This document shows positions 18,514 through 27,010 of a stretch of DNA of 34,596 nucleotides, piece by piece; within the stretch, counting starts at the first letter, position 1; each line of letters starts with the position of its first letter. Made by a program: the position numbers and the translations under genes. Source of the DNA: Paracoccaceae bacterium. Lineage in GTDB: Bacteria; Pseudomonadota; Alphaproteobacteria; Rhodobacterales; Rhodobacteraceae. Under the pieces are notes generated by a model. The model had not been told where the DNA came from. It saw nothing but the letters and a program-made list of their open reading frames with translations, and ran no database searches. The stretch covers positions 1-34,596 of the forward strand of contig WTAL01000245.1 in NCBI GenBank assembly GCA_013139635.1, given 5' to 3'.

Positions 18514-19246
18514 CGGCTTTCTAGACGGGCGTTTGCAAATATTGCAACCACGCGGGGGCTACCGCGCGGCCACAGACCCGGTGTTTTTAGCCGCCGCGAT
18601 GCGGGCGAAAGCCGGCGAAAGTGTGCTGGAACTGGGCTGCGGCGCGGGCGTGGCGCTGGCCTGCCTGCTGCACCGCGTGCCCGTAAAGGCCACGGGGCTT
18701 GAGCTTCAGCAAGAATACGCCGACCTGGCGCGGCAAAACATGGTGCGCAACGAGCTGGATGCTGAAATTGTGCAAGGCGACCTTGCTGCAATGCCGGATT
18801 CTTTGCGCGCCCAAAGTTTTGACCATGTGATGATGAACCCGCCGTTTTACGAAGATTTTCGCCACTCAGCGCCGCTGAATGCCGGAAAGTCGGTGGCTTT
18901 TCTCGAGGGCGACGTCAGTTTGGAAAGCTGGCTTTCCGCAGGATTGAAGCGACTTAAGCCTCTGGGATGGCTTACGATTATTCATAGAGCGGAGCGGCTG
19001 GATGAAATATTATTTGGCCTAAATAGAGCCGGAGACACCCGTATTTTGCCGCTGAGCGCACGCAGCGGGCGGTCCGCGCGACGGGTGATTGTTCAGGCCC
19101 GAAAGGGCGCAGCGGGGCCGCTTAAGCTGCTTTCCCCGCTGGTGCTGCACGATGGCGATTCGCACCGCGCAGACGGTGACGATTTTAGCCAAACTGCGCG
19201 TGAAATACTGCGCGATGGTAAGGCTTTGGTAATATCTGAGCGCTAA
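18503..19246 (+). CDS. tRNA1(Val) (adenine-N6)-methyltransferase (TrmN6)-like
   Basis: GYRAATDPVFLAAAM, VLELGCGAGVALACL, DHVMMNPPFY (NPPF/Y catalytic motif). Start moved from 18446 to ATG 18503. Confidence 0.88.
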   Translation: MTDDGFLDGRLQILQPRGGYRAATDPVFLAAAMRAKAGESVLELGCGAGVALACLLHRVPVKATGLELQQEYADLARQNMVRNELDAEIVQGDLAAMPDSLRAQSFDHVMMNPPFYEDFRHSAPLNAGKSVAFLEGDVSLESWLSAGLKRLKPLGWLTIIHRAERLDEILFGLNRAGDTRILPLSARSGRSARRVIVQARKGAAGPLKLLSPLVLHDGDSHRADGDDFSQTAREILRDGKALVISER

Positions 19247-19275
19247 TTTTGTAAAGATTAGGTGAAGATTGCGTG

Positions 19276-19293
19276 ACAGAATTGAAATTCTGT
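19276..19293. promoter_or_regulatory. Inverted repeat ACAGAATT-GA-AATTCTGT upstream of the YdcH-family gene
   Basis: Perfect 8-bp arms with 2-nt spacer, no following U tract, 52 nt before ATG 19345. Confidence 0.4.
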
Positions 19294-19344
19294 GATCAAC
19301 TCTTACCTATCAATTAGATGCAACCAACCAACCGGAGGCCATTG

Positions 19345-19515
19345 ATGAACCTGAATTCTCATCTGAACGAACTACAGAAAAAACACGAGAAACTGGAAAA
19401 CCAGATCGAGCAAACCCAGCGCCACCCGAGCGCAGACACCATCGAGATCGGGGCGATGAAAAAGGCAAAACTACGCATTAAAGAAGAAATTTCACGCGTT
19501 AGCGCGCAGCTTTAG
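19345..19515 (+). CDS. YdcH/DUF465 family small protein
   Basis: MNLNSHLNELQKKHEKLENQIEQTQRHPSADTIEIGAMKKAKLRIKEEISRV; GGAGG upstream of ATG 19345. Confidence 0.85.
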   Translation: MNLNSHLNELQKKHEKLENQIEQTQRHPSADTIEIGAMKKAKLRIKEEISRVSAQL

Positions 19516-20230
19516 CCTGCCTGAAAAATTCGGCAATGGTTTTGCCCCACGCCACCTGATCTGCTGGTTTTTCCAGCGATTTCAGAGCGGGCTCCACTAT
19601 TTCGGCCGCAATAATGTGTTGCAGCCGTTCCTCGGCAATATCCGCCACAAATTCGGCAGACATTTCGGGGTGCGGCTGGATACTCATCGCATAAGGGCTA
19701 TCAATATCCCCGTATACCAGCCCCGCAATCGGGCAAAATGCTGATTCCGCAAACACCTGCGCGCCCTCTGGCACTTCAACAACCTGATCTTGGTGAATAG
19801 CCGGAATGGCAAATTCTTGCGGGATATTCTTTAGCCAGGCAGGCCGCGCCTTCAGCGCATAATCATGAATTCCGAATCCCCAGCCTTTGGGCGAGTTCAC
19901 CACCTTGCCACCCATGGCCTGCGCCAAAATCTGGTGGCCAAAGCAAATGCCGGCCACAGGCACTTTTGCTGAAAGACACTCCCGCAAAAAGGCTTCCAGC
20001 GGCGGAATCCAAGGCTCATCTTCATAGGCTCCACTGCGAGAACCGGTGATAATCCAGCCATCGGCTTGTTCGGGGCTTTCCGCCACCTCGCCGTCCACAA
20101 TCGCTACGGCAAAAAACTCGGCCTCGGGCAAATGCGGCGCCACCAATCGCTCAAAAAACTTGGGATAGCGGCCATATTTGGCCTTAAGCGTATCCGATAA
20201 ATGCCCGGTTTCCAGAATGCCGATTTTCAT
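19499..20230 (-). CDS. Class I glutamine amidotransferase (GMP synthase-like)
   Basis: VPVAGICFGHQILAQAMGG nucleophile motif; AIHQDQVVEVP catalytic His context. Confidence 0.9.
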   Translation of the reverse strand: MKIGILETGHLSDTLKAKYGRYPKFFERLVAPHLPEAEFFAVAIVDGEVAESPEQADGWIITGSRSGAYEDEPWIPPLEAFLRECLSAKVPVAGICFGHQILAQAMGGKVVNSPKGWGFGIHDYALKARPAWLKNIPQEFAIPAIHQDQVVEVPEGAQVFAESAFCPIAGLVYGDIDSPYAMSIQPHPEMSAEFVADIAEERLQHIIAAEIVEPALKSLEKPADQVAWGKTIAEFFRQAKAAR

Positions 20231-20282
20231 GTAATGCCCCGCAAAAAGAGTTTTCCTTTCTTATCGCGGGGCCAAGCTATTG

Positions 20283-21014
20283 TCACACCACAAATTGCCC
20301 GCCATTTGCGGTGAGCGTAGAGCCGGTGATAAAGCCCGCGTCATCCGACGCCAAAAACAGCACGCAGCGCGCAATTTCCTCGGGCTCCCCAAGGCGGCCC
20401 ACCGGAATTTGCGGGATAATCTTCTCGTTCAGCACCTTTTCCGGCACCGCCCGCACCATTTCGGTGCCAATATAGCCGGGGCAAATCACATTTACGGTGA
20501 TGCCAGCAAAGGCCCCCTCCTGCGCCAGCGCCTTGGTAAACCCAATGTCGCCCGCTTTTGAAGCCGAATAGTTCACCTGCCCCATTTGCCCTTTTTGCCC
20601 GTTGATCGACGAAATCGTGATCACACGGCCAAACTTACGGCTGCGCATCCCCGGCCAGATCGGGTGCGTCATGTTGAAAACGCCGTTCAGGTTGGTGTCA
20701 ATCACCTCCTGCCACGCCTCGCGGGTTAGTTTATGAAACATGCCATCGCGCGTGATTCCGGCGTTGTTTACCAAAATGTCGACAGGCCCAAGGTCGGCCT
20801 CTACCTCAGTAATGCCCTCCACGCATTCATCATAATTCGAAACGCACCATTTATAGGCCTTAATTCCGGTTTCAGCTGTAAACGCTTCCGCTGCTTTATG
20901 GTTGCCCGCATAGCTCACGGCCACTTTTACGCCGCTTTCCTGTAGCGCCACCGCGATGGCCGCCCCGATGCCGCGCGTCCCGCCCGTTACCAATGCTACT
21001 CTTGTCATTTTCAA
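20283..21014 (-). CDS. phbB: Acetoacetyl-CoA reductase
   Basis: SDR fold VTGGTRGIGAAIA, NNAGITRDGMFHK, YSASKAGDIGFTK; adjacent to the thiolase gene. Confidence 0.95.
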   Translation of the reverse strand: MKMTRVALVTGGTRGIGAAIAVALQESGVKVAVSYAGNHKAAEAFTAETGIKAYKWCVSNYDECVEGITEVEADLGPVDILVNNAGITRDGMFHKLTREAWQEVIDTNLNGVFNMTHPIWPGMRSRKFGRVITISSINGQKGQMGQVNYSASKAGDIGFTKALAQEGAFAGITVNVICPGYIGTEMVRAVPEKVLNEKIIPQIPVGRLGEPEEIARCVLFLASDDAGFITGSTLTANGGQFVV

Positions 21015-21020
21015 TTCCCC

Positions 21021-22196
21021 CTAATCGCGCGCAACGCAAAGCGCCACGCCCATGCCGCCACCAATGCAGAGCGTCGCCAGCCCTTTTTTCGCATCACGGC
21101 GCTTCATTTCAAAAAGCAATGTGTTCAGAATGCGGGCACCCGACGCCCCGATTGGGTGGCCAATGGCAATCGCCCCGCCGTTCACATTCACAACCTCTGG
21201 GTTCCAGCCCATGTCTTTGTTTACCGCGCAAGCCTGCGCAGCAAAGGCCTCGTTGGCCTCCACCAAGTCTAAACCCTCGGCCTTCCAGCCCGCTTTTGCC
21301 AGTGCTTTTTTGGAGGCATGTATCGGGCCAGCCCCCATGATAGATGGGTCAAGCCCCGCCGTTGCCGTGGCCACGATCCTGCCCAAAGGCTCAATACCGC
21401 GCTTTTCAGCATTGGCGGCGCGCATAAGCAGCACGCCCGCCGCACCGTCATTCAGGCCAGAAGCATTGGCCGCCGTAACTGAGCCATCCCTGGCAAAAGC
21501 TGGCCGGAGTTTTTGCATGTTTTCAATCGTTGCCCCGTGGCGGATATATTCATCCGCATCCACAATGCTTTCCCCACGGCGAGTTTTCAACGTAACCGGA
21601 ATAATCTCGTCAGAGAACCGCCCCGCTTTTTGCGCCGCTTCCGCCTTGTTTTGCGAGGCGACGGCGAAGGCATCCTGCATTTCGCGGCTTATCCCCCACT
21701 GTTCAGCCACGTTTTCAGCCGTAATTCCCATATGGTAGTCGTTAAAGGCATCCCACAACCCATCGCGGATCATGCAGTCAACAAATTGCATATCGCCCAT
21801 TTTCTGGCCCTGCCGAAGGCTGGCCACATGAGGCGAAAGGCTCATGCTTTCCTGTCCGCCAGCCACCACAATTTCGGCATCCCCCAGCATAATTTGCTGC
21901 GCGCCCAGCGCCACCGCCCGTAGCCCCGAGCCGCATACTTGGTTAATGCCCCAAGCCGAGGCCTCCTTGGGTAGGCCCGCATTAATATGCGCCTGCCGCG
22001 CGGGGTTTTGCCCTTGGCCAGCGGTTAGCACCTGCCCGAGAATGGTTTCGGAAACGTCAGCTGGGTCTATCCCCGCGCGCTCAATCAATGCACGGATGAC
22101 AGCCTCACCCAAAGCGTGAGCTGGCGTGCTGGCAAAAGAGCCCAGAAAACTGCCCACAGCGGTGCGGGCGGCGGATGCGATGACGATATCTGGCAC
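21021..22196 (-). CDS. phbA: Acetyl-CoA acetyltransferase
   Basis: [53 protein letters not shown]. Confidence 0.96.
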   Translation of the reverse strand: MPDIVIASAARTAVGSFLGSFASTPAHALGEAVIRALIERAGIDPADVSETILGQVLTAGQGQNPARQAHINAGLPKEASAWGINQVCGSGLRAVALGAQQIMLGDAEIVVAGGQESMSLSPHVASLRQGQKMGDMQFVDCMIRDGLWDAFNDYHMGITAENVAEQWGISREMQDAFAVASQNKAEAAQKAGRFSDEIIPVTLKTRRGESIVDADEYIRHGATIENMQKLRPAFARDGSVTAANASGLNDGAAGVLLMRAANAEKRGIEPLGRIVATATAGLDPSIMGAGPIHASKKALAKAGWKAEGLDLVEANEAFAAQACAVNKDMGWNPEVVNVNGGAIAIGHPIGASGARILNTLLFEMKRRDAKKGLATLCIGGGMGVALCVARD

Positions 22197-22225
22197 GGGT
22201 GCCTCCTTTTGGCGATTCGATATTT

Positions 22226-22236
22226 GTGCATTGCAG
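22226..22236. promoter_or_regulatory. Candidate PhaR-type site GTGC-ATT-GCAG upstream of phbA
   Basis: One mismatch to a CTGC-N3-GCAG pattern; 30 nt upstream of the phbA start. Confidence 0.4.
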
Positions 22237-22355
22237 CATAATCACGAAGAAATTAAAAGTCTAATTGCGACCTTATAACGAAATAAAAGTGCGTCATATG
22301 TTCGCGTATAGAAATAATAACACTTCGTGAGGCTGATTGTATGAAGATACGCATT

Positions 22356-22366
22356 TTGCGTTGCAG
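22356..22366. promoter_or_regulatory. Candidate PhaR-type site TTGC-GTT-GCAG upstream of phaR
   Basis: One mismatch to a CTGC-N3-GCAG pattern; 47 nt upstream of the phaR start. Confidence 0.4.
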
Positions 22367-22412
22367 TTGCGAAAAAGGACAGTAATCTAGATGGCAAATC
22401 AAGGAGAATGCT

Positions 22413-22985
22413 ATGGCAGATAGTCAAAACGATGTGGTGGTCATCAAGAAATATGCCAACCGGCGCCTCTATAATACAGCAAAATCCAGCTACGTAACGT
22501 TAGATGATCTTGCGGTCATGGTGCGTGAGGGGCAAGACTTTGTGGTGAAAGATGCTAAATCGGGTGATGATATTACGCGATCAGTCTTGGCTCAAATTAT
22601 TTTTGAGGAAGAATCCAAAGGCCAGAACCTGCTACCGGTTAAGTTTTTACGCCAACTCATTGGCCTTTACGGCGATTCCCTTGAGGGATTGGTGCCCGGC
22701 TATCTAGAAGCCTCGATGGAGAGTTTTGCTCAAAATCAGGAAAATATGCGAGAGCAGCTAAATTCGATGATGGGGCAAAACCCTGTTGTGGCGAATATGG
22801 AGAGCCTTGCACGCGGGAATATGGAGTGGATGGAGAATGCAGTAAAGATGTTTTCGCCGTTCACCTCCCCCATAGCAGCTGCAAAATCAGAGCCAGAGCC
22901 TAGTGGCAACGAAGAATTGGACGCGCTCAAACAACAATTAGCAGCGATGCAGGAGCAGATATCAAAGCTGGCCGACAAGGGTTAA
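22413..22985 (+). CDS. phaR: Polyhydroxyalkanoate synthesis repressor PhaR
   Basis: VVIKKYANRRLYNTAKSSYVTLDDLAVMVREGQDFVVKDAKSGDDITRSVLAQIIFEEE: PHB/PHA accumulation regulator DNA-binding domain. Confidence 0.96.
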   Translation: MADSQNDVVVIKKYANRRLYNTAKSSYVTLDDLAVMVREGQDFVVKDAKSGDDITRSVLAQIIFEEESKGQNLLPVKFLRQLIGLYGDSLEGLVPGYLEASMESFAQNQENMREQLNSMMGQNPVVANMESLARGNMEWMENAVKMFSPFTSPIAAAKSEPEPSGNEELDALKQQLAAMQEQISKLADKG

Positions 22986-23020
22986 CAAACCAGCGCTTCA
23001 CGCCGACTAAATTGAGATCT

Positions 23021-23839
23021 TTAGGCGAGAGCCCCTAACTGCGGGCCCGTGTTCAGGCAAATTGGCATCTCTGCCGAGCGGCCATAATAGAAGCCTTGCA
23101 TAGCGTCTATCCCCAATTTTTGTACCAGCGCGGATTCTTCGGCCGTTTCCACAAATTCCGCCACTGTAAACATGTCAAACTGCTTGGCTATCATCACCAA
23201 GGCTTCAACCAAAACCTGATTATCACGGTTGTTTGGGAGGTCAGTAATGAACTGCCCGTCGATTTTCACCATATCAAACTTGTATTTGCGAAAATGGCTA
23301 AACCCCGTATATCCGGAGCCAAAATCATCTATCGCGAAGCTACAGCCCAATTTGTGCCCTTTATCAATGAAATACGCCACGTATTCAGGGTCATGAATTG
23401 GGGTGGCTTCGGTTAACTCAACTATAAGGCGGTCAGCAATATTGGGGCTGTTTTTGCAGCCATTTTCCAAAATTTGCATCCATTCTGGGTCACCAATTGT
23501 GTTCATCGAAATGTTGACAGAGATGCGCTGCCGAGGATCGGCGCTGAGCATATCGAGCGCTTTTTGCAGGGCGATTCGATCAATCGCTTGCACGAGCGTT
23601 GTGTTTTCAACGGCGGGGATAAACTCACCCGCCGGAAGCGTGCGCCCGCTACGGTCACGAATGCGGATAAGGCCTTCATGAAAAGAAATAAGTGGACGGG
23701 TGCCTGAGCGAAATACTGGCTGAAAAGCCAACCCCACGCGCCCTTCATCGATCGCGGCGGAGACCATAGCCCGGGTGGCCCCGAGCTTTAAATCTTGCTT
23801 TGTGGCGTGGCCTTCAAATGCGTCCCAATTTTGTGCCAT
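23021..23839 (-). CDS. EAL-domain protein (putative c-di-GMP phosphodiesterase)
   Basis: EGLIRI (EAL position), NISMN, IVELTEATPI, AIDDFGSGYTG, VKIDGQFI, VAEFVET, MQGFYYG. Start moved to ATG 23839 behind AAGGAGG. Confidence 0.9.
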   Translation of the reverse strand: MAQNWDAFEGHATKQDLKLGATRAMVSAAIDEGRVGLAFQPVFRSGTRPLISFHEGLIRIRDRSGRTLPAGEFIPAVENTTLVQAIDRIALQKALDMLSADPRQRISVNISMNTIGDPEWMQILENGCKNSPNIADRLIVELTEATPIHDPEYVAYFIDKGHKLGCSFAIDDFGSGYTGFSHFRKYKFDMVKIDGQFITDLPNNRDNQVLVEALVMIAKQFDMFTVAEFVETAEESALVQKLGIDAMQGFYYGRSAEMPICLNTGPQLGALA

Positions 23840-23910
23840 CGAATCCTCCTTAATCACTACGAATTCAACTTGAGCGATAAAAGTTAACAGAACGTAAATA
23901 TTCCTAAATT

Positions 23911-23925
23911 GTTCTTAAAATGTTC
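23911..23925. promoter_or_regulatory. Candidate alphaproteobacterial LexA box GTTC-TTAAAAT-GTTC
   Basis: Exact GTTC-N7-GTTC, about 72 nt upstream of the EAL-gene start codon in an AT-rich promoter region. Confidence 0.45.
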
Positions 23926-23953
23926 TATTTAATTGAATCAAATTTTAGGGTAA

Positions 23954-24529
23954 TTATTCCAGTGAAAGCAAAGTGTTAAGGATGTTTAAAGCACTTTCAC
24001 TATCCCACTCCGCCCCGCCGGTTAATCTCGCAATTTCTTGCCCTTCACGGTTGAGAATCACCGTTAGTGGCAAGCCAATCGCCCCAAATTCGACCCCGAG
24101 AGACGAATCAGGGTCAAGCAGAATCGGCAACGCTGTCACTTCTGCCTGCGTTAAAAAGCGCTCAATGCCGTCGAGGTTGTTAAAGCCGGTGGCCACCGTC
24201 AAAACCTCAAAATCATCCCCGCCCAGCTGTTTTTGCAGCGAATCCAGCGTTGGCATTTCTTCGCGGCACGGGAAGCACCATGTCGCCCAAAAGTTCAGCA
24301 CCCGAATTTTGCCGTTGCTTTCGGCTAAGCTCAAAACCTCCCCCGCCGGATTAGTAAACGTCGTTAGCACCGCCGCCTGCGGCTCGGTTTGCACTTTTAA
24401 CTTGCGCATATTGCCCTCCCGCATTTCCAGCAACTCGGCGCGCAGTTCGGGCGAGATATCTTGCGTGAAACCTTGGTTTGCACCAAGGGTCAAAGCGGCG
24501 TATAGCAGGGCAATCAGGGGCGTTTTCAT
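23954..24529 (-). CDS. TlpA-family thioredoxin-like disulfide reductase
   Basis: [26 protein letters not shown]-terminal signal peptide. Confidence 0.92.
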   Translation of the reverse strand: MKTPLIALLYAALTLGANQGFTQDISPELRAELLEMREGNMRKLKVQTEPQAAVLTTFTNPAGEVLSLAESNGKIRVLNFWATWCFPCREEMPTLDSLQKQLGGDDFEVLTVATGFNNLDGIERFLTQAEVTALPILLDPDSSLGVEFGAIGLPLTVILNREGQEIARLTGGAEWDSESALNILNTLLSLE

Positions 24530-24556
24530 CGGGCCTCTCCAAAAGGGTTTAGTGAT

Positions 24557-25951
24557 ATGTCGGACAAAAAATCAGCAAATGCAATGTGGGGCGGAAGGTT
24601 TTCTGCGGGGCCAGATGCCATAATGGAGGCGATTAATGCGTCCATTGGCTATGATCAAAAAATGGCCAAGCAGGATATTGATGGCTCCCGCGCCCACGCC
24701 GCCATGCTGGCTGCCCAAGGTATTATTGAGGATAGCGATGCGAGCGCCATTCGGAAAGGGCTGCTCACGGTATTGTCAGAGATTGAGGGCGGGGGATTTG
24801 CGTTTTCGACCGCTTTAGAAGACATCCATATGAATGTAGAGGCGCGGCTGACAGAGATTGTCGGGCCAGCGGCGGGGCGGCTGCACACCGCGCGCTCACG
24901 CAATGATCAGGTGGCGACAGACTTTAAGCTCTGGGTGCGCGGGCAGATGGACGCGGCGATAGACGGGCTTACGGCTTTGATGAAGGTTTTTGTAGCGCAG
25001 GCCGAGGCTGGGGCCGATATGGTCATGCCCGGTTTTACCCATTTGCAGGTGGCGCAGCCGGTAACTTGGGGCCACCATATGATGGCCTATGTAGAGATGT
25101 TTGCGCGCGATCGCTCGCGTTTTGAAGATGCGCGGAAGCGGATGAATGAGTCACCCTTGGGTGCGGCGGCGCTTGCCGGAACATCCTTCCCGATTGATCG
25201 GGATATGACGGCGGAAGCGCTTGGGTTTGACCGTCCGTCGGCCAATTCACTTGATGCGGTTTCGGATCGGGATTTTGCATTGGAGTTCCTTACCTCATGT
25301 TCGATTTGTGCAATACACATTTCGCGAATTGCCGAAGAACTTGTGATTTGGTCATCAGCCCAGTTTCGATTCGTAACAATTTCTGATCGCTTCTCAACCG
25401 GCTCAAGCATTATGCCGCAAAAGAAAAACCCCGATGCAGCGGAGCTTTTACGCTCCAAAGTCGGGCGGATCAATGGGTCACTCATTGCGCTGCTGACCAT
25501 CATGAAAGGCCTGCCCTTGGCCTATTCAAAAGACATGCAGGAAGACAAAGAACAAGTGTTTGACGCAGCCGACAGCATCATGCTTTCCCTCGCGGCGCTC
25601 ACGGGCATGATGGCTGATTTGCGGCCCAACCCCGAGCCACTGCGCACCGCCGCCGCCAGCGGCTTTTCGACCGCAACAGACCTTGCCGATTTTTTGGTTC
25701 GGGCGCTTAATATGCCGTTTAGAGATGCGCATCACGTAACCGGCGCGCTGGTAAAAATGGCCGAAGATCAGGGTTGTGATTTGCACGAGCTGAGCCTTGA
25801 GCAGATGCAATCTGTTGAAGCGAAGATCCCCAATGCGGTCTATGAGGTGCTCGGCGTGGAGAATTCGGTTGCCAGCCGCGTTAGCTATGGCGGCACGGCA
25901 CCCGCACAGGTGCGCGCCCAAATTACGCGCTGGAAAGCGGCGCTTTTATGA
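24557..25951 (+). CDS. argH: Argininosuccinate lyase
   Basis: [21 protein letters not shown] ... [26 protein letters not shown]. Confidence 0.97.
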   Translation: MSDKKSANAMWGGRFSAGPDAIMEAINASIGYDQKMAKQDIDGSRAHAAMLAAQGIIEDSDASAIRKGLLTVLSEIEGGGFAFSTALEDIHMNVEARLTEIVGPAAGRLHTARSRNDQVATDFKLWVRGQMDAAIDGLTALMKVFVAQAEAGADMVMPGFTHLQVAQPVTWGHHMMAYVEMFARDRSRFEDARKRMNESPLGAAALAGTSFPIDRDMTAEALGFDRPSANSLDAVSDRDFALEFLTSCSICAIHISRIAEELVIWSSAQFRFVTISDRFSTGSSIMPQKKNPDAAELLRSKVGRINGSLIALLTIMKGLPLAYSKDMQEDKEQVFDAADSIMLSLAALTGMMADLRPNPEPLRTAAASGFSTATDLADFLVRALNMPFRDAHHVTGALVKMAEDQGCDLHELSLEQMQSVEAKIPNAVYEVLGVENSVASRVSYGGTAPAQVRAQITRWKAALL

Positions 25952-26058
25952 GGCATTTCAGCAAAATTTTAACAATTCTAGCAATTGTTAGCCTTCCATT
26001 AACCATTTCGGGGTGTGGTGTAAAAGGCGACCCGCTGGTGCCGGTCGCCGCTCCATAA
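25948..26058 (+). CDS. LptM/YifL-like small lipoprotein (36 aa)
   Basis: Not in the supplied ORF track: [36 protein letters not shown]. Lipobox LTISGC then GVKGDP; ATGA overlap with argH. Confidence 0.8.
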   Translation: MRHFSKILTILAIVSLPLTISGCGVKGDPLVPVAAP

Positions 26059-26097
26059 CGGCTGCCCATTAGAGGCAGCGTAACCAAAGGTATGCCT

Positions 26098-26649
26098 ATG
26101 TCCGTCTCTAGAAGAGCCCTGATTTTTACTGTTTTTGCTGCTGCACTCGCCACGCCCCTTAGCGCCGAATCGCCACTGCGTGGGCCAATTATTTTGACCA
26201 TCAGCGGCAATGTCGCCAATCCGTCCCGCGGGGCTGTGGGGGATGCTGATAAGTTTTTCCTTTATAACGACGTTGAATTTAACGAAGCCGCGCAATTTGA
26301 CTATGCCGCACTGCAAGGCATTGGTATGATCACAATCAAAGCCGATTTTCCGATGGGCGGTGAGGTGCATGAGTACCAAGGCCCGCTTTTGGCCGATGTT
26401 CTGGCCGCCTCTGGGGCTACGGGCAGTACGGTTACGGTAAAAGCGCTCGATGGATATCAAGTGGACCTTGATTTGGCAGAAGCTGTGGCCAATGGCGCCG
26501 TGATCGCGCTTAAACGCAATGGCGAGCCATTTTCACTGGGTGATTACGGCCCCACACATCTGGTTTTTCCGCGCGCTGAGCGGGCAGATTTGGCTGAGAT
26601 GAATGATGATAACTGGATATATTCAATTTATTACATCCATGTGGAATAG
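26098..26649 (+). CDS. Exported molybdopterin-binding (SUOX-fold) domain-like protein lacking cysteines
   Basis: Signal peptide MSVSRRALIFTVFAAALATPLSA; ISGNV..., HEYQGPLLADVLAASGA, GYQVDLDLAEAVANGAVIALKRNGEPFSLGDYGPTHLVFP, WIYSIYYIHVE. ATG 26098 preferred (AAAGG at 26086-26090). Confidence 0.65.
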   Translation: MSVSRRALIFTVFAAALATPLSAESPLRGPIILTISGNVANPSRGAVGDADKFFLYNDVEFNEAAQFDYAALQGIGMITIKADFPMGGEVHEYQGPLLADVLAASGATGSTVTVKALDGYQVDLDLAEAVANGAVIALKRNGEPFSLGDYGPTHLVFPRAERADLAEMNDDNWIYSIYYIHVE

Positions 26650-26695
26650 CTTGAACCTGCCGCTTTGATGGGCTAGCCCAAAGCAAGGGGGCAAA

Positions 26696-27010
26696 ATGTC
26701 AAAGTTGCGCATGTTTTATTTGGTTATGAGCATCATCGGGGCGATTGTCCCGATGGTTTTTGTGCTGGGCTGGGTGCAGGGCGGCGGCGCGCTCACAGGC
26801 TTGGTGGCGGCATGGAGCGCCAACGGCGCCAGCACTGGCCTGATGTGGGATCTCATCATTTCTGCCAGCGTTTTTACCATTTTTGCCCTCACCGAGTGCA
26901 TAGCACGGCGTGATTATTTCCCGCTTGTGGCTGTGCCTTTGGCCGTTATGATCGGCCTTTCCTGCGGCTTGCCGCTTTACCTATTTTTAAGAACAAGAGC
27001 ACGCGCCTGA
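26696..27010 (+). CDS. DUF2834-type small membrane protein
   Basis: 104 aa with three hydrophobic segments and DLIISASVFTIFALTECIARRD. Confidence 0.65.
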   Translation: MSKLRMFYLVMSIIGAIVPMVFVLGWVQGGGALTGLVAAWSANGASTGLMWDLIISASVFTIFALTECIARRDYFPLVAVPLAVMIGLSCGLPLYLFLRTRARA

